Positions 27,986 to 35,745 of a DNA stretch of 64,000 nucleotides are shown here, piece after piece. The stretch comes from an uncultured Alphaproteobacteria bacterium (GTDB lineage Bacteria > Pseudomonadota > Alphaproteobacteria > RF32 > CAG-239): positions 1 through 64,000 of the forward strand of contig CAJTLY010000009.1 in assembly GCA_910577095.1 (NCBI GenBank). The letters run 5' to 3'. The notes beneath the pieces were generated by a model that had not been told where the DNA came from, ran no database searches, and worked only from the letters and a program-made list of their open reading frames with translations. The first letter of the stretch is position 1. The number at the start of each line of letters is the position of its first letter. The position numbers and the translations under genes are program-made.

Positions 27986-28846
27986 ATGAATAAACTTGAA
28001 AAACTGAAATCTTATCAGGAAATCCTTCGTAAAGACGAACCGGTTGACACTTTCAATCTCTGGGCTTTTATTTTTAACTCCTTTTATTATTTGTGGAAAG
28101 ACCTCGGCTTGCTTTTGTTTGCCGTTTATGCCTTCGCTACACCGTTATTGTTCGTGATTATGCTCTTGATCAAAATTGAACCCCAAATCGCCTTAACCGC
28201 GGCAATTCTGTTGGTTCGCACCACTGCCGGGTTGCGCGCCAACATCGATATCCGCAACCATATGGAAAGATTCGTCGCCAAATATAAAGACTTCAAACCC
28301 GAAAAAGAAGAACCCGTGGTTTATTTCTCCGTTTCTCTGTTGCGACTGTTTTTGGCTTCCTTGTTCAGTTTTGGCCTTTATGATGTCTATTGGGCTTACA
28401 AAAACTGGGAAGCCGTCCGTAATTACAAGAAAGACGACAGCATTTATCCGTTTTTTCGCAGCTGGTTTTTCGGAATATTTTATATCTATCCGCTATTTTC
28501 ACAAATAAAACAAAGCTGCACTTCGACCAAGCCTGTAGGATCTTTGTTCGGTTTGTGCAGTGTTGTTTATACAATATTGTACATGATTAAGATTCTCCTT
28601 ATCCGGTTATCCGACAAAACCGCCGACGAAGACGTAAGCATCGGCTTGTTCTTGTTTTCAATGATTGTCACTCTGTTGTCCGCGCTTTTTCTGTTGCCGA
28701 TCCAAAAAGCCGTCAATGAACACAATCACAAGCTGAACCCCGAACACCGTCCGCTTAATTTCTTTTATCCCGGCGAACTGGCCGTCATCATTATACCGCT
28801 TACCGCCGTTACCTTTTTTGCCTTAAACGGTTACTGGGAAAATTAA
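27986..28846 (+). CDS. Uncharacterised membrane protein with a DUF2628-like N-terminus
   Basis: A 286-residue polytopic protein with two membrane modules. The N-terminal NLWAFIFNSFYYLWKDLG followed by paired helices is the pattern of DUF2628 proteins. The second module begins LLRLFLASLFSFGLYDVYW, resembling DUF4234-type segments, and more hydrophobic helices follow to the C-terminus (six to seven in total). The function is unknown. A terminator follows at 28908, so it is a single-gene unit. Confidence 0.7.
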   Translation: MNKLEKLKSYQEILRKDEPVDTFNLWAFIFNSFYYLWKDLGLLLFAVYAFATPLLFVIMLLIKIEPQIALTAAILLVRTTAGLRANIDIRNHMERFVAKYKDFKPEKEEPVVYFSVSLLRLFLASLFSFGLYDVYWAYKNWEAVRNYKKDDSIYPFFRSWFFGIFYIYPLFSQIKQSCTSTKPVGSLFGLCSVVYTILYMIKILLIRLSDKTADEDVSIGLFLFSMIVTLLSALFLLPIQKAVNEHNHKLNPEHRPLNFFYPGELAVIIIPLTAVTFFALNGYWEN

Positions 28847-28907
28847 AACGTTACGGACTGGACCGCTCACAATAACGGAATCCGCAACCCAATTTTAACA
28901 AAATCGA

Positions 28908-28936
28908 AGGAAGATGAAAATCTTCCTCTTTTTTTT
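28908..28936 (+). terminator. Terminator of the DUF2628-like gene
   Basis: A perfect 8-bp stem AGGAAGAT/ATCTTCCT with a GAAA tetraloop, then C and eight Ts. It contains the ATG at 28914, which argues against that codon as a start for the next gene. Confidence 0.85.
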
Positions 28937-28979
28937 GCTGCTTTGGTTCATATATATAAGCAAAACAAGGAACACAAAA

Positions 28980-29882
28980 ATGCTTTGGATCATCGACGGC
29001 CTGATTTACGGTTTTTTTACCGCCATTTATACCATTTTTAACCAGCACTATAAGCTCAATGCCTATTTGCTGGGAATGTGGCGCGGGTGGGGAATCGCTT
29101 TTTTCTGCGCGCCTTTTCTATGGTTTTTCGAAGTCCCGACCTCTGCCTATTATTGGTTTTTGCTGATCGCTCAGGGTTTTATGATTGCGGTCTATGATTC
29201 GCATTTGTTTTTTGCCTCGGCACAATACGGTGCCGGTCCAACTTCGCGGGTGATGGCCCTTACGGCAATGGTTACAACCTTTTTTTGGTGGTTTCTGACC
29301 CCTGACGATTTTTTAAAATTGCTGAACAACGGAACGGTGGTCATCACCATTATCCTGTTGTTGTTCGGATTTACGGTCTGCTACTGGCAAATGATCAAAT
29401 CTCCGGTTTCGCAGGAACTGGTCAATTATATGATCCCCGCCATCTTGTCGCTGGCCGGCATGAGCATTGCCACCAAAGAAATTGCCATGCGCGGTTCCAC
29501 CGTCTGGAGCGCGGTCACCTATTATCTTACGGTTGCCACTTTTGTCAGCGGTTCGACCAACGCCTGGTGGTACGTTCGCAGTACCAAACCGGGTATACGC
29601 GGCTTTTTTAAACAGGTTTTTTCGCCCCATGTGGTTAAAGTCGGCCTATATGTCATCAGCTTCAGCGCCGCATTAATTACAGCCAAGACCTTAGCGTTGC
29701 GGGTGGCGCCCAATCCCGGGTACGTGACCGCTTTGTTGCTGACGGCACCGATTTTTGTATTTGCCCTCAACCGTTATAACAAAGTCAACGATGACGTTTC
29801 CGTCAAAGCCGGTTTTATGATGATCGCTTTTTTGGTGGCGCTGATGTTGTTGGTTACCGGAAATTTCGGCGTTAACGACTAA
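28980..29882 (+). CDS. EamA/DMT-like membrane protein
   Basis: This roughly 300-residue protein has nine to ten hydrophobic helices in two halves, the pattern of drug/metabolite-transporter (EamA) permeases. No substrate can be predicted. The start is ATG 28980 because AAGGAA lies 7 bases upstream; the in-frame ATG at 28914 sits inside a terminator hairpin. The duplicated structured repeat begins 11 bases after the stop. Confidence 0.65.
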   Translation: MLWIIDGLIYGFFTAIYTIFNQHYKLNAYLLGMWRGWGIAFFCAPFLWFFEVPTSAYYWFLLIAQGFMIAVYDSHLFFASAQYGAGPTSRVMALTAMVTTFFWWFLTPDDFLKLLNNGTVVITIILLLFGFTVCYWQMIKSPVSQELVNYMIPAILSLAGMSIATKEIAMRGSTVWSAVTYYLTVATFVSGSTNAWWYVRSTKPGIRGFFKQVFSPHVVKVGLYVISFSAALITAKTLALRVAPNPGYVTALLLTAPIFVFALNRYNKVNDDVSVKAGFMMIAFLVALMLLVTGNFGVND

Positions 29883-29893
29883 GTTAACCAGTA

Positions 29894-30001
29894 TTATACG
29901 GACTTGTAAAGTTCGGAGAATGAGACGAATGGTAAGAAATAAGGAAAATTGCGAGGGCGCGTACAAAATGGTACGTAACCGAGCAATTTATCCGCAATTT
30001 C
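29894..30001. repeat. Structured intergenic repeat, copy 1
   Basis: A 108-bp unit, 107/108 identical to copy 2 at a period of 122 bp. It contains a small hairpin around CGgACTT/AAGTtCG, an outer inverted repeat AAATTGCG (29946-29953) with CGCAATTT (29993-30000), a competing inner arm GCAATTT (29983-29989), and an apical hairpin CGTAC-aaaatg-GTACG. No ORF is visible. Confidence 0.85.
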
Positions 30002-30015
30002 GTTTTAACCGGGCC

Positions 30016-30123
30016 TTATACGGACTTGTAAAGTTCGGAGAATGAGACGAGTGGTAAGAAATAAGGAAAATTGCGAGGGCGCGTACAAAATGGTACGTAA
30101 CCGAGCAATTTATCCGCAATTTC
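30016..30123. repeat. Structured intergenic repeat, copy 2
   Basis: The second copy of the 108-bp unit, with one substitution (G for A in the GACGA-TGG segment). The first bases of the unit (TTATACG) recur in degraded form at about 30138, running into the end of ftsK. Confidence 0.85.
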
Positions 30124-30149
30124 TGTACCAATCGGCCATTATACGAACT

Positions 30150-32426
30150 TTAAAGGATCTCGCGCTTACCGCTATGATCAGCCGCTGACAACACGCCTTC
30201 TTCTTCCATGCGTTCTATCAACACTGCTGCCCGGTTATAACCGATGCGGAGGCGCCGTTGAACGTAACTGATTGAGGTTTTTTTGTCATTGCGGACAATT
30301 GCTACGGCCTGATTATAGAGATCGTCGTCGCTGCCGCCCATCGCCGTTTTATCAAAAACGGCACCGGAGTCTTTGACGTTGAGTTCGCCTTCGGTCACAC
30401 CTTCAACGTATTCGGGTTCTTTTTGGGCCTTCAGATATTCAACGATTTTTTCCACTTCCTGATCTTTGACAAAAGAACCGTGAACACGGATCGGACGCTG
30501 GCCGGCCGGCATGTACAACATATCGCCCATACCGAGCAGCTGTTCGGCACCCTGTTCGCCCAAAATGGTACGACTGTCAATTTTGGAAGTCACCTGAAAA
30601 CTGATACGGGTGGGAAAATTGGCTTTGATCACACCGGTAATGACGTCTACCGAAGGCCGCTGTGTCGACAAGATGAGGTGAATACCGGCCGCACGCGCCA
30701 TTTGCGCCAGGCGTTGAATCGCCGCTTCCACTTCTTTGCCCGCCACCAGCATGAGATCGGCCATTTCGTCAACCACCACCACAATATAGGGCAGCGGCGT
30801 CAAGTCGAGTTCCTGCTCTTCATACAGCGGTGCGCCGGTTGAGGCGTCAAAACCGGTTTGAACCGTGCGCACGCAGCGTTCGCCGCTGTTGCGCAGTTCC
30901 TCAAGCTTTTTATTGTAACCGGAGATATTGCGCACATTCAGTTGTGCCATCGCCCGATAACGGTCTTCCATTTCCTTCACTGCCCATTTTAACCCGAGAA
31001 CCGCTTTGGCCGGATCGGTAATCACCGGCGTCAGCAGATGCGGAATTCCGTTATAAACCGAAAATTCCAGCATTTTCGGGTCAATCATGATCAGCTTGCA
31101 CTCGTCGGGACGCATCCGGTACAACAGCGACAAAATCATCGAGTTCATCCCGACCGATTTACCGGAACCGGTGGTACCGGCAACCAGCAGATGCGGCATT
31201 TTGGCCAAATCGGCATAGACGTTCTCGCCGCCGATATCTTTGCCCAACACCACGTTAAGCGCATTTTTGCTGTCCTGAAAACCTTCACCTTCAAACAATT
31301 CGCGCAGCCAAACGATTTCACGGGTGGTGTTCGGCAATTCAATGCCGATGGTATTTGAACCAGCAACCACGGCAATGCGTACCGAAACCGCCGACATCGA
31401 ACGGGCAATATCATCGGCCAAACCGATCACTCGAGCCGTTTTGGTACCCGGCGCCGGTTCCAATTCATACAGGGTAACCACCGGACCGGGTCGAATTTTG
31501 ACGATCTTGCCGTTAATACCAAATTCCTGTAACACGCCTTCCAAATCCTGAGCAATCTTCTGCAACTCTTTTTCACTCACGGTCGTATTACCGGATTTTA
31601 CTTTCGGCGCCGTCAGCAGGCTGACGTCCGGATAATGATATCCGTCATCGGGAACCGCGGCTTTTTTAACCGGCCGCAGAGGTTTGGCCGCCGGACTTTT
31701 TTCCACCGGCAGAGTCGTTTTGTCGTCCGTAACCGTTTCCGTTTTTAACTTCGGTTCCCGGCGTTCCTTTTTATTGCTCCCGGCTCCCGGTTGCATTGCC
31801 GATTGCGGCAACGAACGACGTATCAGTACCGGTAATACAGCCAGCGCTTTACCGATCAGACGGATACCGCGCCAGATCACTGTCAGCAATTTTTTAGCGC
31901 CGCGATACCATTGAACGGCACTGACGTCAACCGTATAACTGAAAGCGACGACTGCCAGCAAACCCGCTGTTGCGGCCACCGTCTCACGGCGGTAGGGAAA
32001 CGGCGGCAGAACTTCCAGCAGCCGCGCATTGAGCATCCGGCCGACAACCCCGCCGAGCGGCGCGGCAAAACGAATAAAATCAAAACAAATCATTGCCGCA
32101 ACCATACCCAGCAACCACACCACGCAGTGCAGCCAAAAATATCGGATTTCCTGCAAACGGCAGAATTTATAACCCCACACCATCACCGGAAGCACAAACA
32201 CCGGCAGCGCCAGTCCCGAAAAGGTAAGAATTACCGCGGCCGTGTTGGCGCCGGGATAGCCGAAAAAATGACTGACTTTGTCCGTCGCCAGATTAAAGGA
32301 ACTGTCTGCCGGCGAAAAAAAGCATACGGCCGCCAGCACCAGCCAGCCGGCAACAATCATCAGCAAACCGTAAATACGCCGACTGACCTGATAATAAACT
32401 GTCGGTTTTTTCTTTTTTTTAGCCAT
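30150..32426 (-). CDS. ftsK: DNA translocase FtsK
   Basis: A 758-residue septal DNA pump that clears and aligns chromosome termini for dimer resolution. It has four N-terminal membrane helices (about 15-180), a Lys/Pro-rich linker and the RecA-like motor with Walker A VAGTTGSGKSVGMN (about 415-428) and Walker B VVVVDEMADLM. A winged-helix gamma domain (final 65 residues, SISYVQRRLRIGYNRAA) reads orienting sequences. The last codons border the 30138 repeat remnant. Confidence 0.96.
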   Translation of the reverse strand: MAKKKKKPTVYYQVSRRIYGLLMIVAGWLVLAAVCFFSPADSSFNLATDKVSHFFGYPGANTAAVILTFSGLALPVFVLPVMVWGYKFCRLQEIRYFWLHCVVWLLGMVAAMICFDFIRFAAPLGGVVGRMLNARLLEVLPPFPYRRETVAATAGLLAVVAFSYTVDVSAVQWYRGAKKLLTVIWRGIRLIGKALAVLPVLIRRSLPQSAMQPGAGSNKKERREPKLKTETVTDDKTTLPVEKSPAAKPLRPVKKAAVPDDGYHYPDVSLLTAPKVKSGNTTVSEKELQKIAQDLEGVLQEFGINGKIVKIRPGPVVTLYELEPAPGTKTARVIGLADDIARSMSAVSVRIAVVAGSNTIGIELPNTTREIVWLRELFEGEGFQDSKNALNVVLGKDIGGENVYADLAKMPHLLVAGTTGSGKSVGMNSMILSLLYRMRPDECKLIMIDPKMLEFSVYNGIPHLLTPVITDPAKAVLGLKWAVKEMEDRYRAMAQLNVRNISGYNKKLEELRNSGERCVRTVQTGFDASTGAPLYEEQELDLTPLPYIVVVVDEMADLMLVAGKEVEAAIQRLAQMARAAGIHLILSTQRPSVDVITGVIKANFPTRISFQVTSKIDSRTILGEQGAEQLLGMGDMLYMPAGQRPIRVHGSFVKDQEVEKIVEYLKAQKEPEYVEGVTEGELNVKDSGAVFDKTAMGGSDDDLYNQAVAIVRNDKKTSISYVQRRLRIGYNRAAVLIERMEEEGVLSAADHSGKREIL

Positions 32427-32444
32427 CTTTTTTCCTCAGAATCC

Positions 32445-32873
32445 TCAGTGTTGACAAAAACGGCCGTCAGCCATCTTGATCATAATTGCACGTTTAATGT
32501 CGCTGATCAGCGCTTTTGCGGCTTCGGAATCATAAGCTTCCTTATGACCGTCCCACACCGTTCCCGGCCAATCGGGATCACCTTCGAAACGGGCGATGAT
32601 ATGAACGTGCAGCTGCGGCGTTTTGTTGCCGATCATCGCCACATTGGTCTGCGCCGGTTTAAACAATTCGCACATTACTTCTTCGCAAAGAGCAATTTCC
32701 CGCATCAGTTGCAAACGTTCTTCCATGGTCAGAAAAGTCATGTTTTTGACTTTTTCCCGCCGGGGAACCAAAAAAATCCAGGGATAAAGACGGTTGTTTT
32801 CAAACAACACCCGGCACAGTTTCATATCAACGACAAAATCTTTGGCAGCCAGTCCCGGCACTAATTCGAACAT
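32445..32873 (-). CDS. HIT-family nucleotide hydrolase/transferase-like protein
   Basis: A 142-residue HIT-fold protein. The motif is QLHVHIIARF, so the first two histidines of HxHxH (including the catalytic one) are present and the third is Ile. A downstream DPDWPGTVW segment is typical of a subgroup of alphaproteobacterial HIT proteins. The substrate is unknown, probably a dinucleoside polyphosphate or adenylylated compound. I start at ATG 32873 because GGAGA lies 7 bases upstream; an in-frame TTG at 32897 would add eight residues. It lies 18 bases before ftsK and may be cotranscribed with it. Confidence 0.8.
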   Translation of the reverse strand: MFELVPGLAAKDFVVDMKLCRVLFENNRLYPWIFLVPRREKVKNMTFLTMEERLQLMREIALCEEVMCELFKPAQTNVAMIGNKTPQLHVHIIARFEGDPDWPGTVWDGHKEAYDSEAAKALISDIKRAIMIKMADGRFCQH

Positions 32874-33023
32874 AGTCACTTCTCCGTTTTTTTGCAAAAT
32901 AAACTGCCCGGATTATAGCCCGTCAAATCTTTCTCTAAAGTTAACAAACGGTTTTTAAACTTGACTTTTTTTGCATAATACGTTTAAAACCGAAAAGATA
33001 TTAATGAACCAGAGAGGTTTTTT

Positions 33024-33968
33024 ATGAAAAACGCTTTTGTTTTTCCCGGACAGGGTTCCCAATTCGTCGGAATGGGAAAAGATCTGGCCGAAAACTTTGC
33101 TTCCGCCAGGGAAGTATTTCAGGAAGTTGACAATACCCTCAATCAGAATTTATTTGAGTTGATGTGCAGCGGGCCCGAACATGAGCTGACGCTGACCGCC
33201 AACACTCAGCCGGCGTTAATGGCGGTGTCGATGGCGGTGGTTCGGGTGCTGGAAAAAGAATTCGGCATTGCCTTAAAAGACAAGGCCGCCTTTGTCGCCG
33301 GACATTCCCTCGGCGAATATTCCGCCGCCTGCGCTGCCGGCGTATTCTCGTTGGCCGATACCGCACGACTGCTGCGTGCCCGCGGCGATGCAATGCAAAA
33401 AGCGGTGCCTTTCGGCGTCGGCGGCATGGCTGCCGTCATCGGCGTTTCTTTTAAGGATATCAACGCGTTGGTCGAAGCCTGCCGCGACGAAAACAACATC
33501 TGCGTCGCCGCCAACGACAATTCGGACGGTCAGGTGGTTCTTTCCGGAAACATGGCCGCCATTGACAAAGCGGTTGAGATCGCACCGGAATTCGGCGCCA
33601 AACGCTGCATCAAACTGCCGGTTTCCGCACCTTTTCACAGCCCGTTGATGCAACCGGCAGCCGAAACCATGGCTCGCGTTTTGATGGAAGTGGAAGCTAA
33701 TTCGGCACAGATTCCGCTGATTTCCAATGTATTGGCTCAACCGATAACCGATGAAAAAGAAATCATCAAACGGCTGGTCGAACAAGTAACCGGTTCTGTC
33801 CGTTGGAGAGAAACCATGAACTACCTGCATGAGCGGGCGGTAACAGATATTTATGAACTCGGCGCCGGAAAAGTCCTTTCCGGATTATCCAAGCGGAGTT
33901 TCAAAGACATCAACGCCGCTTCTGTCTGCACCCCGGCCGAAATTGAAGAATTAGCCAAGAATTTATAA
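33024..33968 (+). CDS. fabD: Malonyl-CoA:ACP transacylase
   Basis: A 314-residue enzyme that loads malonate onto acyl carrier protein to start and extend fatty acids. Motifs: FPGQGSQ near the N-terminus, the nucleophile elbow GHSLGEYSA (Ser about 92), and the catalytic His in PFHSPLM (about 200). It is followed 28 bases later by fabG, the expected partner. The usual next genes acpP and fabF are not here. Confidence 0.96.
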   Translation: MKNAFVFPGQGSQFVGMGKDLAENFASAREVFQEVDNTLNQNLFELMCSGPEHELTLTANTQPALMAVSMAVVRVLEKEFGIALKDKAAFVAGHSLGEYSAACAAGVFSLADTARLLRARGDAMQKAVPFGVGGMAAVIGVSFKDINALVEACRDENNICVAANDNSDGQVVLSGNMAAIDKAVEIAPEFGAKRCIKLPVSAPFHSPLMQPAAETMARVLMEVEANSAQIPLISNVLAQPITDEKEIIKRLVEQVTGSVRWRETMNYLHERAVTDIYELGAGKVLSGLSKRSFKDINAASVCTPAEIEELAKNL

Positions 33969-33996
33969 AACCAAACCCTAACACAAGGAACTTAAC

Positions 33997-34734
33997 ATGT
34001 TTGAAATTAAAGACAAAGTTGCTCTGATCACCGGCGCCAGTGGCGGCCTCGGCGACAAAATTGCCCGCACCCTGCACGCTCAGGGCGCAACCCTCGCCTT
34101 AACCGACCGCAATGCGGAAAGAATGGAACAACTCAAAGCCGAACTCGGCGACAACGTCGAATGCTTTGTAGCCGACCTCGGCAATTCCGAAGCTATCAAT
34201 CAGCTGGTTAAAGACGTAGAAGCCAAATTCGGCCGCATCGACATTTTAGTCAACAATGCCGGTCTGACCCGCGACAACCTCTTCATCCGCATGAGCGACG
34301 AAGAATGGCAGCTGGTGCTGGACGTTAACCTTACCGCCGGTTTCAAACTGGCTAAAGCAGCCGTTCGCGGCATGATGAAACGTCGTTTCGGCCGCATCAT
34401 CGGCATTGCTTCGGTTGTCGGCGTTACCGGAAATGCCGGACAGGCCAACTACTCCGCTTCCAAAGCCGGCATGATTGCCATGAACAAATGTCTGGCTCAG
34501 GAAGTCGGCTCGCGCGGTATTACCGTCAACTCCATCGCCCCCGGTTTCATCAGAACCCCGATGACCGACGTGCTGCCGGACGACGTCAAAGCGGCTTTGC
34601 TGGCCAAAATTCCCGAAGCCAAACTCGGCGAAGCTCAGGATATCGCAAATGTTGTCGCTTTTCTGGCCAGTGACGAAGCTCAGTACATCACAGGTCAGAC
34701 CATCAATATCAACGGCGGTATGGCTATGATCTAA
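33997..34734 (+). CDS. fabG: 3-oxoacyl-ACP reductase
   Basis: A 245-residue NADPH-dependent short-chain reductase, the first reduction step in fatty acid elongation. Motifs: TGASGGLGDKIA (cofactor), NNAG, the catalytic Ser in IASVVG, YSASKAG (Tyr/Lys, about 151-155) and the C-terminal YITGQTININGGMAM. AAGGAA precedes the ATG. A strong terminator follows, so the fatty acid cluster ends here. Confidence 0.96.
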   Translation: MFEIKDKVALITGASGGLGDKIARTLHAQGATLALTDRNAERMEQLKAELGDNVECFVADLGNSEAINQLVKDVEAKFGRIDILVNNAGLTRDNLFIRMSDEEWQLVLDVNLTAGFKLAKAAVRGMMKRRFGRIIGIASVVGVTGNAGQANYSASKAGMIAMNKCLAQEVGSRGITVNSIAPGFIRTPMTDVLPDDVKAALLAKIPEAKLGEAQDIANVVAFLASDEAQYITGQTININGGMAMI

Positions 34735-34755
34735 ACGGTTAATTCCGATCAAAGC

Positions 34756-34787
34756 AAAAAACCCTGTCGACAAGACAGGGTTTTTTT
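34756..34787 (+). terminator. Terminator of fabD-fabG
   Basis: CCCTGTC/GACAGGG with a 5-base loop, A-tract before and seven Ts after. Confidence 0.9.
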
Positions 34788-34817
34788 CATTTGCAGTAGT
34801 ATCATTTGCAAATGCGG

Positions 34818-34839
34818 CAAAAAAACGATCGTTTTTTTG
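34818..34839. promoter_or_regulatory. Perfect 22-bp palindromic operator-like site (distal, second locus)
   Basis: C-A7-CGATCG-T7-G is perfectly symmetric. It matches site 1 of the autotransporter locus except for one base and lies 92 bp upstream of the predicted -35 at 34910. Confidence 0.65.
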
Positions 34840-34909
34840 TTACAAGCTCTTTCTCCAGAGAAAAAAAATCGTTTTCAAAATAATTTGTTGATTTTTAGTA
34901 ATAAATAAA

Positions 34910-34938
34910 TTGCATTTTAAAAATTATGGTTATATCCT
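34910..34938 (+). promoter_or_regulatory. Predicted promoter of a short transcript
   Basis: TTGCAT (34910-34915), 17-bp spacer, TATCCT (34933-34938). The first base of the -10 is 16 bases before the proximal palindrome, exactly as in the autotransporter promoter. Confidence 0.45.
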
Positions 34939-34948
34939 GATTGTGTAA

Positions 34949-34972
34949 CAAAAAAACGATCGTTTAAAATGC
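34949..34972. promoter_or_regulatory. Palindromic operator-like site (proximal, second locus)
   Basis: C-A7-CGATCG-TTTAAAA-TGC, nearly identical to 353-375. Its GATC core is 131 bp from that of the distal site, 10 bp more than at the autotransporter locus. Confidence 0.6.
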
Positions 34973-35007
34973 GATACTTGTTTTTATATAAGTTAGGTTT
35001 ATAATTT

Positions 35008-35035
35008 GGGATTACTAATGGAATCCCTTTTTTTT
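35008..35035 (+). terminator. Terminator of the short transcript
   Basis: GGGATT/AATCCC with an 8-base loop and eight Ts. There is no coding gene on this strand for it to serve. Confidence 0.65.
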
Positions 35036-35109
35036 ATATTTTTTGCCCTTACTTTCCTTTATACGCCCACAGACCTCCGAAAACGCCGAGAACTTCTGCA
35101 TATCAAATC

Positions 35110-35745
35110 CTAAATTCTTTTGTCGGAAGAATAACAATAGGCGGCCACCGGACAATGAGTGCAATCCGGTTTCTGCGCCTTGCAAATATAACGTCCGAAC
35201 AATACCAGCCAGTGGTTGGCATACATCAGATAACGTTCGGGCAATGCTTTCAATAAATCTTTCTCCACCGCTTCGACGTTTTTTCCCTGACTGAAGTCCA
35301 GCCGGTGAGCCACCCGGAAAACATGGGTATCCACCGCCATTGTCGGTTTGCCGAACCAGACGTTGAGCAGAACGTTGGCCGTCTTATGACCGACACCGGG
35401 CAGGCTTTCCAACTGCTGCTGATCTTCGGGAACTTCACCGTTAAAATCCCGAATCAGCATTTCGCTCATCGCGATAATACTTTTTGCCTTATTGTTGTAC
35501 AGACCGATCGTTTTAATATATTCCTTCAGTTTTTCGATTCCCAACGCCAGCGTTTTTTGCGGCGTATCGGCAACTTTAAACAATTCGGCCGTTGCCCGGT
35601 TGACCCCTTTGTCGGTACTTTGCGCCGACAAGACGATCGCCACCAGCAGGGTAAAGGCATTCGAATAGCACAACTCGCATTTCGGCGCCGGATCGGCGGC
35701 CGCCAAAACATCAAAAATTTCAATAATTTCTTTCACCGGTCTCAT
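35110..35745 (-). CDS. nth: Endonuclease III
   Basis: A 211-residue base-excision repair glycosylase/AP lyase for oxidised pyrimidines. The helix-hairpin-helix LPGVGHKTANV carries the catalytic Lys (about 120), VDTHVFRVAHRL the catalytic Asp (about 138), and the [4Fe-4S] motif is CKAQKPDCTHCPVAAYC. Its ATG overlaps the tsaD stop by 4 bases. Confidence 0.96.
   Translation of the reverse strand: MRPVKEIIEIFDVLAAADPAPKCELCYSNAFTLLVAIVLSAQSTDKGVNRATAELFKVADTPQKTLALGIEKLKEYIKTIGLYNNKAKSIIAMSEMLIRDFNGEVPEDQQQLESLPGVGHKTANVLLNVWFGKPTMAVDTHVFRVAHRLDFSQGKNVEAVEKDLLKALPERYLMYANHWLVLFGRYICKAQKPDCTHCPVAAYCYSSDKRI

Larger units (their letters stand above)
34945..35035 (+). ncRNA. Candidate small RNA or attenuated leader
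   Basis: A transcript from the 34910 promoter would begin near 34945 and end at the terminator at 35008-35035, giving about 90 bases. It includes the proximal palindrome and one tiny ORF (ATG 34969, 11 codons then TAA at 35002-35004) that stops just before the terminator. No downstream plus-strand gene exists (nth is antiparallel). The mapping is inferred from sequence elements only. Confidence 0.4.

Noticed and set aside
27986..28846. The DUF2628-like protein as a transporter of known substrate
   Set aside because: No substrate-specific motif or partner gene is visible, so only a family-level description is justified.
28914..28979. Extended start (ATG 28914) for the EamA-like gene
   Set aside because: The codon lies inside a GAAA-tetraloop terminator hairpin, and ATG 28980 has a well-spaced AAGGAA.
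29894..30123. The tandem repeat as a CRISPR array
   Set aside because: Only two 108-bp near-identical units with a 14-bp gap and no cas genes; units are far too long and spacers too short.
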